Of a stretch of 64,000 bases of DNA, positions 10,125 to 19,806 are shown piece after piece. Positions within the stretch are counted from its first letter, which is position 1. Every line of letters starts with the position of its first letter. The DNA lies in the NCBI GenBank assembly GCA_024305745.1, contig JAHRBS010000014.1, positions 565,501-629,500 of the forward strand, written 5' to 3'. Source of the stretch: Polyporus tsugae. Its lineage: Eukaryota > Basidiomycota > Agaricomycetes > Polyporales > Polyporaceae. Position numbers and translations under genes: made by a program. The notes below the pieces were generated by a model. The model saw nothing but the letters and a program-made list of their open reading frames with translations, was not told where the DNA came from and did no database searches.

Positions 10125-11558
10125 ATGTACTTGGATAAGGACAAGAAACGGTGGTCTGTCTGTGTAACACAACCGTGTCCACACCGGAGTTGTACTTGGA
10201 GACCTATTCCTGAGGCAGTCAAAGGTCTTGCACCTCGACTCATCACCACCGAAGACCAACCAGCCCTTATCCTTGCACACATTGCCAAACCCCCTACACC
10301 TGCCTTTTATGACCCCGAATGTCCGCCTCTTTGCCAAGCGGCAGCAGTTGCAACTAGTAACCCTGCATTCCGTCCTATGTCCCGCCCTACCTCGCATCCA
10401 ACCTCTCAACCCCAAAGTTGCAAGCCGACCCCCACTGGGACTCCGTCCGCATCCCCTCGTCTTAGAGGACTAACCCTCCAGACCACTGCCGAGCTCATTA
10501 GACAATGGCTTGCATCCTGCACCTCCAATTCCCCCATTGCTTCGACCTCAGCACTACCCAAGGCTGAAGTAGAACCCGAGCAAGAGGACTCAAACCCTGC
10601 AGTCAAGGAGGAACCCAAATGAGAAACCGTAGTTCTCAACACCCCAACACCTCCATCCTCACCACCCTCATTGTCCTCTTCCTCTTCGCCCTCATTGCAA
10701 GCACTGTTGCCCGCTCCCACCATGGCCACACCCACTCCCTTTAATGTCTCCAAACTCCTCTCCCAAGTCTCCCCTTGCGAGTATGATGGAAAACTCGCGC
10801 AGGAAGGGCTCCACTTTGTAGCCAATGCCCACATCTACTACGATCTTCTTGAGGCGCAAGATGTCGCGCACGAGATCCGCTGGATCACAATCCTCAACAA
10901 GTTGACTGGTGGTGCTGCTGAGTGGGCCGGCCCATACATTGTCATGGTGGCCAGCGGCAATGTTGCGTGGTCAGACTTTGCGGCCTTTGAAGGGTCATTC
11001 AAGGTGCACTTCTGTGCTGCAAACGACAAAGAAGTGGCTGTCGCAGAACTTGCCAAACTCTGCAAGGCTTCCCATCGGCTTGGCACTGTCAAGGACTACA
11101 CCAGCCAATTCAATGCCATCGCTGCTCGCACCAGGTTTGGTGACACAGACAAACACAAATGGTACCACACGGCACTCCCTTACAAGATCAAGGACACCTT
11201 TGCGACCACAGCACACGACATCTCGGACCTTGCCAAGATCCAGAAAGTCGCGCTGCAGATGGACCAGCAACTTGCTGTGCGCGAGGAGGAACGGCCAAAA
11301 CAATTTGGATGAAAGAAGAAGGGCAAAAAGGCAGCCGCCTCTGGTTCGGACAAGAAGAAGTTCGACGGCAAGTGCTGGAACTGTGGTGAGAAAGGACACC
11401 CCGTGTTCCACTGCCCAAAGCCCAAGGTTGAGGGCCAACGGGCTGCCTCTTCTTCCTCATCCAGTACCGACGAGCTCACGACACTCAAGGCCCAGCTCAA
11501 GGCAATGGAGGAGAAGATTGCCACCCTTACGGTGGTCGATAAGAAAGAGGGTTTTTGA
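10125..11558 (+). pseudogene. Chromovirus Gag
   Basis: One reading frame runs to a TGA at 11,556-11,558 and is broken only by TGA at 10,620-10,622 and at 11,310-11,312. The first third is Pro/Ser/Thr-rich. The middle has the capsid-type Gag domain (LSQVSPCEYDG, WITILNKLTGGAAEWAGPY, LCKASHRLGTVKDYTSQFN). The end has a CCHC zinc knuckle (CWNCGEKGHPVFHC at about 11,370-11,411) and a short coiled-coil-like stretch. Gag would form the particle and bind the RNA. Removing the two stops would leave no frameshift. The start codon is not settled; 10,125 is only the first in-frame candidate. Confidence 0.75.
11549..11555 (+). promoter_or_regulatory. Possible -1 ribosomal frameshift site (GGGTTTT)
   Basis: The heptamer G GGT TTT, in the Gag frame, has the X XXY YYZ form of -1 slippery sites and is followed at once by the Gag stop TGA. 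Slipping one base back enters the protease frame, which is open through this point. This is inferred from sequence only; no stimulatory structure was modelled. Confidence 0.45.
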
Positions 11559-12180
11559 TTAGAACCGCATTGGACGCTGCGCGTGCTGGTTCCTGTAGTA
11601 ATGGTCGATTTTCTGTACTGGGTTCGTCGTTTGTATATGAAGTAAATCACGATGGTCAACACTTTCATATACCGGTACGGTTAATTGGCAAGCAGCGACA
11701 TAAGGACATTGTAGCTATGGTAGATAGCAGTGCTACTACTAAGTTCCTACATAGACGATTCGTAGAGCAAAATAGAGTTACAACGAGGAAGTTGGCAAGG
11801 CCAATTCCTCTGTACAACATCGACAGTTCAGAGAACCGTGATGGTACGATCACAGAGGTTGCCATGTTGGATATGGCAATCGGAGACCACAGAGAGAAGG
11901 CGGTCTTTGTAGTCATGGATATAGGAGAAGAGGATGTCATCATCGGCCTGGACTGGCTACGCAAGCACAACCCTGAAGTAGACTGGGAATGTGGCTCGCT
12001 GCACCTGTTGAGATGTCCAGAGACATGCCCGGCTAACCAGAGAACCTCTGAACCTGTCAAGACCAAAGCACATGATACGGAGGTACGGCTTACAGCGCGC
12101 CATGGTCCTCGACAGGCAAAGAGGGTTAGGAAGGTTGAAAGGGTGTGTGCGGTGTCGTACTTCTCGGAGTTTGGTAGTGA
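11555..12180 (+). pseudogene. Chromovirus aspartic protease
   Basis: This frame lies -1 relative to Gag. It shows a retropepsin core: MVDSSATTKFLH where D-S/T-G is expected, then EKAVFVVMDIGEEDVIIGLDWLRKHNPEVDW, the usual flap and hydrophobic end. The glycine of the active-site triad is Ser (11,729-11,731), a change one G-to-A transition from GGT explains. Such a protease would release Gag and Pol products. The frame stays open to 12,391, but beyond about 12,180 the sequence no longer resembles the element, where an insertion begins. Confidence 0.7.
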
Positions 12181-12511
12181 GAAGATTTATTTAGCAATAT
12201 TTGTTTATATTTTGTTGAGGGGTGACTCAGTCTCACGTTATACCAAGAAACACTGCCACAAGGTGTATGGGTTTTCCAGGTTTCCCGAAAGTGACCTCGT
12301 CGAGTTCTGGAGAATCACAGTTATAAGTGCTTTTGTGGTTTTTCAGCCTACAAATATCCTTATGCTTTTAGCTCTAGCACTGGAAGTCTGACCTGTTCTC
12401 TGTAGGTCTACAAGACTTCAATATTTTATATTTGAATAGATGTACTGCTTAAACTGGCAGAGTTTCCTCTATATCTTAGTTCAACAGTGCAGTCAAACTT
12501 CTATACTTATG

Positions 12512-12557
12512 TGTCTATCTGAGACACTTGCTGTCCTCTGGTGTCTATCTGAGACAC
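12512..12557. repeat. Two copies of a 17-bp hairpin
   Basis: GTGTCTATCTGAGACAC occurs at 12,512-12,528 and again at 12,541-12,557. Each copy has 6-bp arms GTGTCT/AGACAC around a 5-base loop. Confidence 0.7.
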
Positions 12558-12893
12558 TCTTGCCTTGACTATGCTGACTAACTCTCTTGGTTATCAGCAC
12601 GTCCTATCTACTTGACGATTGATTAAACTTCCAGGAGTCTGATCCTGCGCAGTTCAACCGTCCTATGCACTGCCTGACTAAATTACTCTTTCCCACTTGA
12701 AGAGAGTAATATACTACACAATTGATGAGGAACTAGACTGTTGTAGTCCCAAGAACAACTATGTAAGCAGCTGCAAGACTTGTTGCTTGATGCTACACAC
12801 TGGTAGTTACTTGATTGATTTAGCTGTTAAAACTGGATGGCTATTTTCTTTTAGGTCAGTTTTCAGGCCAGCTTATATACTGTTCTGAAAACC

Positions 12894-13504
12894 TTCCAGA
12901 ATGTTCTTTGTACATGACTAATTACTATATGCTATATTACTCATCCAAAGTCCTGAATCTTCTGGTTCTTTCCAAACTGTGTCAGAATGTGGTAGAAGTT
13001 ACTGGAATCATCTGGCTCTTTCTATGAACTTCCTGATCGGGCACTGCACTTCTCATAGCAAGTCATAGTGAGTTATTTGGGAGGTCACGTGACTAATGTG
13101 AGTCACTATGAGTCATGTTCCTTTCTGGTCCATGCCAGATTTGTCTGGCAACTCCTCCATGTTTACTAGATTGTTCTGTCAGCTTCTAGCATGTTCCAGC
13201 ACCTTCAGTGACATTCCAGTGCTTTCTAGTGGCTTCTCTACAGTCCTGTCCTGACTTATTAAGAACATATAGAGCCTACTCAATACTAGAGCTTTTTGGA
13301 ATCTTCCGGAACTAGTAAGTATAGGTCAGATCTTTCTAGAATGTTCTAGAACCTTCCAGCAATTTCTGGCTATTGTTTGTGCTTGCCATATGGTGCTGAT
13401 GCTACTGGATTGTTCTAGCATTTTCTAACCTATTTCAGAATCTTCCACAGTATTCTGGAACCTTCCACAACATTTTATCTATGCAGACTTGACTCATATA
13501 AATA
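12894..13504 (+). promoter_or_regulatory. Heat-shock-element arrays upstream of a TATA box
   Basis: Heat shock factor binds alternating GAA and TTC units spaced by two bases. Here a run of five such units occurs at 13,334-13,356, and runs of three at 12,894-12,906, 13,299-13,311 and 13,453-13,465, with many single or imperfect units between. A perfect TATAAATA box follows at 13,497-13,504. The arrangement reads as a rightward heat-inducible promoter, probably of an LTR. That function is inference. Confidence 0.5.
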
Positions 13505-13602
13505 CATGGTCGCACAAGTGTCTGTGCAAGTCCATTGAATGCAAGTTGTGGCAAATATAGTACAAACGAGTGAGACACGTGATATCAGTCCCTCCATTCC
13601 TA

Positions 13603-14223
13603 TCAGGCCGGGCTATAGTCAGCCTGAATATGGTCATCAATCTCCCATGGACGAAGTTCTGGGTCGAGGGAGGCGCCTGATATGGAATGAGCACCGATTA
13701 GTTTTAAGAATATACTGCTATACTCGCCTGGGAAGTAGTCGTGATTATCGGGCCTTCGCAACAACTTGACAATTGTCATAAGCCCATACACAAGCCACCT
13801 CCACATGGTCTGATCCTCTCCGGCGAAGTGCTCATATGGCACGGCCAGGCTAAGGATTGCAGGCGACTGGATGTGCTGGATAAGAATAATGATGTGGCTC
13901 TCCTGGTATTCTGCCACCCTAAGGACACGTCCGAGGAACCGAGTTGCTTCCATGTTCGGCTGTCGGCTATCTTGAAACAACAGCCAACAGTACTGCTCAG
14001 GAGGAGGAACGAGGTCGAACCGTGTGAAATTGAGGTCGGACTGCTGCTGAAGATCAAAATGAAGGTGATGTGATCCCCGTTTAGTGGTAACAGGACAGAA
14101 GGCAATGTCCTTGTCCTTGAGTTGGGCAGGAAGGTATGGGCGCATCTCGAGGGGTGTGTCACTGGCCAGTCGGGGAGCAGAGAACATGATGGATGTTTGA
14201 TAAAGTTCAACTGCATGCCACAT
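13603..14223 (-). CDS. Uncharacterised 206-residue protein inside the insertion
   Basis: An ATG at 14,223 opens an uninterrupted frame of 206 codons. It is rich in His, Leu, Asp and aromatic residues (KDIAFCPVTTKRGSHHLHFD, PPPEQYCWLLFQD, VPYEHFAGEDQTMWRWLVYG, RRPDNHDYFPGEYSSIF). I see no signal peptide, clear membrane segment or zinc motif, and I do not recognise a family. The C-terminus reads like an ordinary globular protein. Being intact among decayed neighbours suggests recent arrival, or chance. Part of a larger spliced gene is possible, as the frame has no obvious start context. Confidence 0.4.
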   Translation of the reverse strand: MWHAVELYQTSIMFSAPRLASDTPLEMRPYLPAQLKDKDIAFCPVTTKRGSHHLHFDLQQQSDLNFTRFDLVPPPEQYCWLLFQDSRQPNMEATRFLGRVLRVAEYQESHIIILIQHIQSPAILSLAVPYEHFAGEDQTMWRWLVYGLMTIVKLLRRPDNHDYFPGEYSSIFLKLIGAHSISGASLDPELRPWEIDDHIQADYSPA

Positions 14224-14361
14224 TGTTTTTGTTTACTTTTTAGCGCTAGACACTGATGCAATATTTTCCCATGGTGCTTATTTGTCTGCCGTTCCTCAGA
14301 GGACTGTGGTTTACTAGACTGTTTGTTTTAGCCCTGTCCATGTACCAATCCTGTTTGGTGC

Positions 14362-17300
14362 ATGACAGCGGCCGTGATGACCAAGGAGAAGGAGGAGGAT
14401 AGGCCCTGGCCGCCAGGATTCCTGCCGCGGTGGGATGGAACTGAGACGTCTCTTCTCAATGCATGGGAGGATGGACAACGCCTTTATGGTGCTCCGCAAC
14501 TGTTTGCTTCAGCGACGTACACATATTCACAACAACTCGCTGAGCAAGAGTACCAGAAGAAGGAAGTCTGCCCCGTCGAAGAGATTGTACCCGAGCACTA
14601 TCACGAATACTTGCATGTGTTTTTGAAGGAGGCATCCAAATGTTTGCCAGAACACGGACCCTATGACCATGCAATAGAGCTCGTGCCCGATGCAAAGATG
14701 TTCTATTCCCATGTGTACCTCCTATCGCCCAGTGAACAAGGAGAGCTTGACAAGTTTCTCACTGAGAACTTGGCCAAAGGCTATATTCAAGAGTCAAAGT
14801 CGCTGATGTTGTCGCCGTTCTTCTTTGTCAAGAAGAAGGATGGTAGCTTACGTCCAGTCCAGGACTATTGGCGACTCAACGAGATCACCATTAAGAACTG
14901 TTACCCACTACCATTGGTATTGGATCTGATGGATCGACTCAAGAAGGCCAAGCACTTCACAAAGCTCAATATTCGCTGGGGGTACAACAATGTGCGGGTT
15001 AAGGACGGCAATGAGTGGAAGGCTGCCTTTGTGACCAACCGAGGGCTGTTTGAACCGAATGTCATGTTCTTTGGGCTAGCCAATTTGCCTAGCACATTCT
15101 CTGCGCTCATGAACGACATCTTCAAGGACCTCATCATACTCGGCAAAGTCACTATCTACCTCGATAACATCCTCATATTCACCGACAGTCTCGAGGAACA
15201 CCGCACATTGGTGCGTGAGGTCCTGAAACGTCTTAAGGAGAACGATCTGTTCTGCAAGCCAGAGAAGTGCGAGTTTGAACAACCTAAGGTGGAATACCTC
15301 GGTGTACTCGTCTCGGAGAAGTGCGTAGAGATGGACCCAGTGAAGGTGAAGGGTATCGCAGATTGGCCTGTCCCTCAGAATGCCACAGACGTACGGAAGT
15401 TCCGCAGTTTTGCAAACTTCTATCGGTGGTTCATAAAGGACTTTAGTGCCATCTGCAAACCCTTGGATTGCCTCACAGGCAATGCGCCATGGCAATGGGG
15501 AGACAAAGAGCAGTCTGCCTTTGACAAGCTCAAGTGTTGCTTCACCAAAAGCCCTGTCCTAACGATCTATGATCCAGACCGCAACACCCACATTGAAGTT
15601 GATGCATCTGGCTTTGCTACAGGTGCGGTTCTATCTCAAGAGGGGGAAGATGGCAAATGGCACCCCGTCGCTTTTCACTCCGAGTCAATGAACGACGCTG
15701 AACGCAACTACGAAATCTACAACAAGGAGATGCTCACCATCATTCGTGCCCTGCAGGCCTGGCGTCACTATCTCGAGGGTCTCCCCAGTGTGTTCAAAAT
15801 CCAGTCGGACCACAAGAACCTCGAGTATTGGTGCACAGCACAGAACCTCACATGCAGGCAGGCACAATGGGCTCTCTATCTGTCACGATTCAACTTTGTC
15901 ATCTTGCACAAGCCTGGGACGTCTAACGGTAGGGCCGATGCACTGTCAAGACGGCCCGACCACCAGCACGAGGATGCAGATGACAATCTCGGTCAAGTCT
16001 TGTTGCAGCCAGAACAATTCCGGGTATTGGCAGCCAAGAGAGGGCACCTATTGGTGGTTCCAGAGAAGGCACTGCTTTGGCGTATCCGCAAGTGTGGAGA
16101 ACGTGAACAGGAGGTTGTGGAGGCACTTAGTAAGCTGGACAAGCTTGGACCAGCGTGTCTTTAGAATGACTTGGTGGACTGGAACAGCGAGCAAGGCCTG
16201 CTACTGTACCGAGGCAAAGTCTATGTCCCCAAGGACGATGCACTGGGTGCTGAGATTGTATGCATCCACCACAACCTCCCGCCTGCTGAACACCCTGGGC
16301 AGTCAAAGACATTGGAGTTGGTCACGCGAAACTACTGGTGGCCAGGCATGGCAAAGTTCATTAAGGATTACATTGAGACCTGCAACACCTGTCGCCGCGG
16401 CAAGGGCTTGCATGCCAAACCGCACGGTCCTCTTCAACCAAACGAAATCCCTAATAGCCCAGGCTAGATTGTGACGTGCGACTTCATCACTGGACTTCCA
16501 GAGGTGGATGGGTACAACACACTTTAGCTCATCGCTGATTAGCATGGAAAGATGATACATCTTATTCCCTGCACCGAGGAGATCAATGCAGAAGGAGCTG
16601 CTGACAACTTCATCCGAGAACACTTTCGTCTTCATGGGCTGCCGCGGAAGATCATCTCTGATCGTGGGCCCCAGTTCTCAAGCAAACTCTTCCGTGCCAT
16701 GCTCAAGGGACTCGGCATAGAAAGTGCAATGTCCACAGCCTACCACCCTCAGACGGATGGGCAATCAGAATGATGGAACCAGGAGATAGAGGCATACCTT
16801 TGTATGTTCTGCTCACGGCGCCGCAATGACTGGGTCAAGTGGCTGCCGATTGCAGAGTTTGCCTTTAACTCGCACCAGCACTCATCAACGGGTTACTCGC
16901 CATTCTACCTCATGTATGGCTACAAACCCCAGTTCCATATTCTGATGTTACCTACGGCGGTGCCTGCGGCTGAAGAATGTCAAGAGGAGTTGCGACAGGC
17001 ACGAGAAGATGCAACCGCAGCCTTGACTCTAGCAGCTGAGCGGATGAAGGAGTACTATAATTGGTATGTCCGTGATGCCCCAGAGTTCAAGGAAGGTCAG
17101 AAGGTGTGGCTCGACATGAGGAACTTCCGTGTTCCTGGAGTCTCTCAGAAACTGGTGGATCGGTACGCTGGCCCATATTCGGTTGTACGCAAGGTGGGCA
17201 ATCTGGCTTACGAGCTTAGACTCCCTAAGGACCTTGTAATCCATCCAGTATTCCACGTCTCTCTCTTACTTCTGCACAAAGAGAGTCGACTCCCCGGTTG

Positions 17301-17634
17301 TCACCCAGCAGAGCCAGCGGCAATTGAGGTAGAGGGGGAGGAAGAGTACAAAGTGGAGGAAGTGTTGGAGTCGCGGCAGTATGGGCGGTGGAAGAAACTG
17401 CAGTACCTCGTGCACTGGAAGGGTTGGGGCCCTGAACACAATAGCTGGGAGGATGCAGTGGACCTTACAAACACGCCGCAACTCATGCAAAAATTCCATT
17501 CAACGCACGCAGAGGGGCCTGGTCCTGTCATGGTTTTTTGTGCCACATTTGGTACCACAGTCACAGCCACCAACCCTAACCCAGGGGCCACCCACTTCTG
17601 GACTCCATACCGGACACTGATCAGCATTATGTAA
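14362..17634 (+). pseudogene. Chromovirus reverse transcriptase, RNase H, integrase, chromodomain
   Basis: One frame carries, in order: reverse transcriptase (FVKKKDGSLRPVQDYWRLN, RWGYNN, FGLANLPSTF, TIYLDNILIF), RNase H (IEVDASGFATGAVLSQ, YNKEML, SDHKNLEY, ADALSRRPD), the integrase zinc finger (HH, then AEHPG, CNTC), its core (TCDFITGLP, SDRGPQFSSK, YHPQTDGQSE), a GPY module (YAGPYSVVRKVG) and a chromodomain (EYKVEEVLESR, LQYLVHWKGWGPEHNSWE). Stops lie at 16,162, 16,465, 16,525, 16,540 and 16,771, all without frameshift. Two catalytic Asp of the polymerase are Asn (14,968-14,970 and 15,166-15,168). The last 36 or so codons read into the LTR repeat at 17,526. Confidence 0.85.
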
Positions 17635-17761
17635 TAGTACTTACCTCTTTGTTCTCCTTTTGGACTGGCTCACCTGCCATCAGTGCCTAAGCCTGCCCTG
17701 AAGCCAGGTGGTCTGTGCACCTGTCATATATAGTATTAAGGGCTGTGATGTGGACTCAGAG
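17526..17761 (+). repeat. Truncated family-A LTR
   Basis: The first 236 bases of the family-A repeat in sense orientation (TGTCATGG, then TTTGTGCCACATTTGGTACC), cut at 17,761 where the right LTR of the chromovirus begins. It either inserted near the 3' end of the chromovirus, or it is the true 3' LTR of the pol genes, later cut by the second LTR. Confidence 0.65.
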
Positions 17762-18206
17762 TGTCATGAATGTTCTATTTGGCGCCTGCCACCAGTGCCT
17801 CAGTTTCCTTTTCCAGACGATCTACTTCTCACGTTGTACTTATTGTTCTCCATTGCATTGTATCTTATCCTTTGTTCTCTAGCACAATAGTTCCTTATTG
17901 CCCGTCGTCGCTATTGTTCCGTTTCCATTGTTCACCTGTGGCCATAGTTATCTATTGTCCCCGGCTCTCATTGTCCTCTATATGTATATAAGGACCTGTA
18001 CTTTGCTGCCTGGAGACCTCAGTTTTGACCTCTTGTCTCCAGGTAAGCCTCGCTATATTTTGCTTGTAGACACCTACTTACTCAATACATCTTGTCTCCA
18101 GCCCTGACCGTTGAGCCTTGCTCCACTCTCACTGCACAAGTGCTCGTTGATGCCCTTGCTCATCTTGTAAGTCTCCCTGATCCTTACTCAATGGCCAGTC
18201 GTAACA
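17762..18206 (+). repeat. Right LTR of the chromovirus
   Basis: A 445-bp repeat from TGTCATGAATG to GTCGTAACA, matching the left LTR over its whole length. It has TATATAAGG at about 17,985-17,993, followed by a GAGACCTCAG block. Confidence 0.85.
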
Positions 18207-19538
18207 AAGCCACCACAGATGGGCAAGCTGGCCACTTGCATCAATGAGTGTGAAGTGATGCTCACCGTTGCAACAGATGGCTCCTGCCTGAGAAATGGGG
18301 AAAGGAACACCACTGCGGGGTCTGGAGTCTTTGCAGAAGATGGCCACCCTCTGAACAAGAGTCTAAGGCTCCCCCAGACAATTGAGCGATCAAACCAGAC
18401 AGGTGAAATTGTTGCAACACTTACCGCATCACAGATAGCTCCCGCGGGTGCATGCCTCCTGCAGGAGACGGACTCCAAAATGGTCATGCACTCGCTCACT
18501 AAATGGTGGAGTAAGCATGAAGACACAGGATATATTCTACAAAAGAATGCAGAACTCACAAAGGTAACCCTTGCTACACTCTGCGCAAGACGGGCACATA
18601 CCCTTTTCAAGTGGGTCAAAGGCCACAGCGGACATCCAGGCAATGAGGCGGCTGACATGCTGGCTGGCATTGGAGCTGAGAAAGATGCGCCGGATGAGAT
18701 TCATCTTGATGTGGATGACACATTCACAATATCTGATGCAAAGTTAGCGGCTATGACACAAAAGCTGGCATATCAAGCAATTTGTGATTGGAAAGTGACC
18801 ACAATCAAGCAGCGGCCCTGAGCAGCAGCCAACATAAAGTGGATTGTGGAAGAATTCTATACTGCCTTTGATGTCCATCTGTGAGACAAGACCGTTTGGA
18901 TGTCTCTCACCTCTAAAAATGTATCCAGAGAGTGCTGTCAGTTCATGTGGATGACCATCCATGATGGGTATATGGTAGGCTCACACTGGCTTTGGCCTAA
19001 AATGTCAGAAGAACTACAGGCCCGTGCGGAATGCAAGGTGTGCGGAGGAACCAAGTCCATGCACCACATCCTCTTCGAGTGTAGAGCGACAGGACAAGAG
19101 GTCATCTGGGACCTCCTTAAGCAAACATGGGAACTCATGGGTCAGCCGTGGAAGGATCCCTCCTGGGGGACTGTGCTCAGGGCAGCGTGTGTAATACTGA
19201 AAAGCGACTCAGATGCCCGCCTGCATGCAGCAGAGCAATTATGGATCATCCTGTGGACGGAGTCCCTATACCTGATCTGGAAGCTTCAATGCAAGAGGGT
19301 AATAGGCCAGGATGGCCAGCAGCTCATGGAGCCAGAAGTAACGAACAGGTGGTATGCAACCATAGATCAGAGACTCACCCTAGATTGTCGTACTGCGGCC
19401 CTTGCTGTGGGTAAATGCGCTCTCAATCTGTCTACTGTTGAAAGTGTTTGGACACTGATCCTAGATGTAAAGGAAGAACTACCTGATGGCTGGGTGGTAA
19501 AAAGCAGGGTTTTAGTGGGTATTAAGTGTGGTAGATGA
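18207..19538 (+). pseudogene. LINE (non-LTR retrotransposon) RNase H and C-terminal part
   Basis: The frame starts with an RNase H domain with all four acidic residues in place: VATDGSCLRNG, QTGEIVA, LQETDSKMV and GNEAADMLAG. It continues to a CCHC-like segment (CKVCGGTKSMHHILFEC) and a C-terminal helix (DVKEELPDGWVV), as in ORF2 of fungal LINEs. TGA codons at 18,819-18,821 and 18,882-18,884 break it without frameshift. The reverse transcriptase part is missing: the copy is cut at 18,206 by the LTR or is 5' truncated, which is usual for LINEs. Confidence 0.7.
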
Positions 19539-19800
19539 TGGGGGCACCCTCGGGCACTCCTAGATGATTCTTTGCACTGCTTTGAGTCACACACTCTGTG
19601 CGTAAAGGCATTTCCTCGCGGTATCTGGTGACACGACTACTGGCTTCATCCCAACTTCTCTCCGACTCCATCTTGGGGGTAATCTCCCTGAGACGTCACC
19701 CCAGCATGCCGGCCAGCTCCCGCTGGCTCAAACTACCCCACAAGCCCCTTGGGGACCACTGCAGCTCACGGCTATAACACGCTCCACCAAAAAAAAAAAC
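19539..19800 (+). repeat. LINE 3' untranslated region with poly(A) end
   Basis: The noncoding tail of the LINE copy, ending in a run of 11 A at about 19,788-19,798. The A-run marks the 3' end expected of target-primed insertion. Confidence 0.6.
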
Positions 19801-19806
19801 AGAGTA

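Larger units (their letters stand above)
12181..14361. mobile_element. About 2.2 kb insertion in the chromovirus pol gene
   Basis: Protease and reverse transcriptase are normally contiguous, but here about 2.2 kb of AT-richer DNA separates them and the reading frame changes. The block contains two identical hairpins, heat-shock-element arrays, a TATA box and a 206-codon frame on the minus strand. I could not identify terminal repeats or a target duplication, so both boundaries are uncertain by up to 200 bases. One candidate LTR start is TGTCAGAATGTGG near 12,982. Confidence 0.5.
8791..18206 (+). mobile_element. Chromovirus (chromodomain Ty3/gypsy) with nested insertions
   Basis: The left LTR (8,791-8,815 plus 9,260-9,679) and right LTR (17,762-18,206) are both 445 bp once the nested repeat is removed, and they align from TGTCATGAA to GTCGTAACA. 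Between them lie gag, protease, reverse transcriptase, RNase H, integrase and chromodomain in the usual order. Insertions are a solo LTR in the left LTR, about 2.2 kb in pol, and a partial family-A LTR before the right LTR. The flanking 5-mers (tagac and aagcc) do not match and the flanks belong to different old elements, so the two ends may have been brought together by recombination. The element is dead: it has several stops and lost catalytic residues. Confidence 0.75.
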
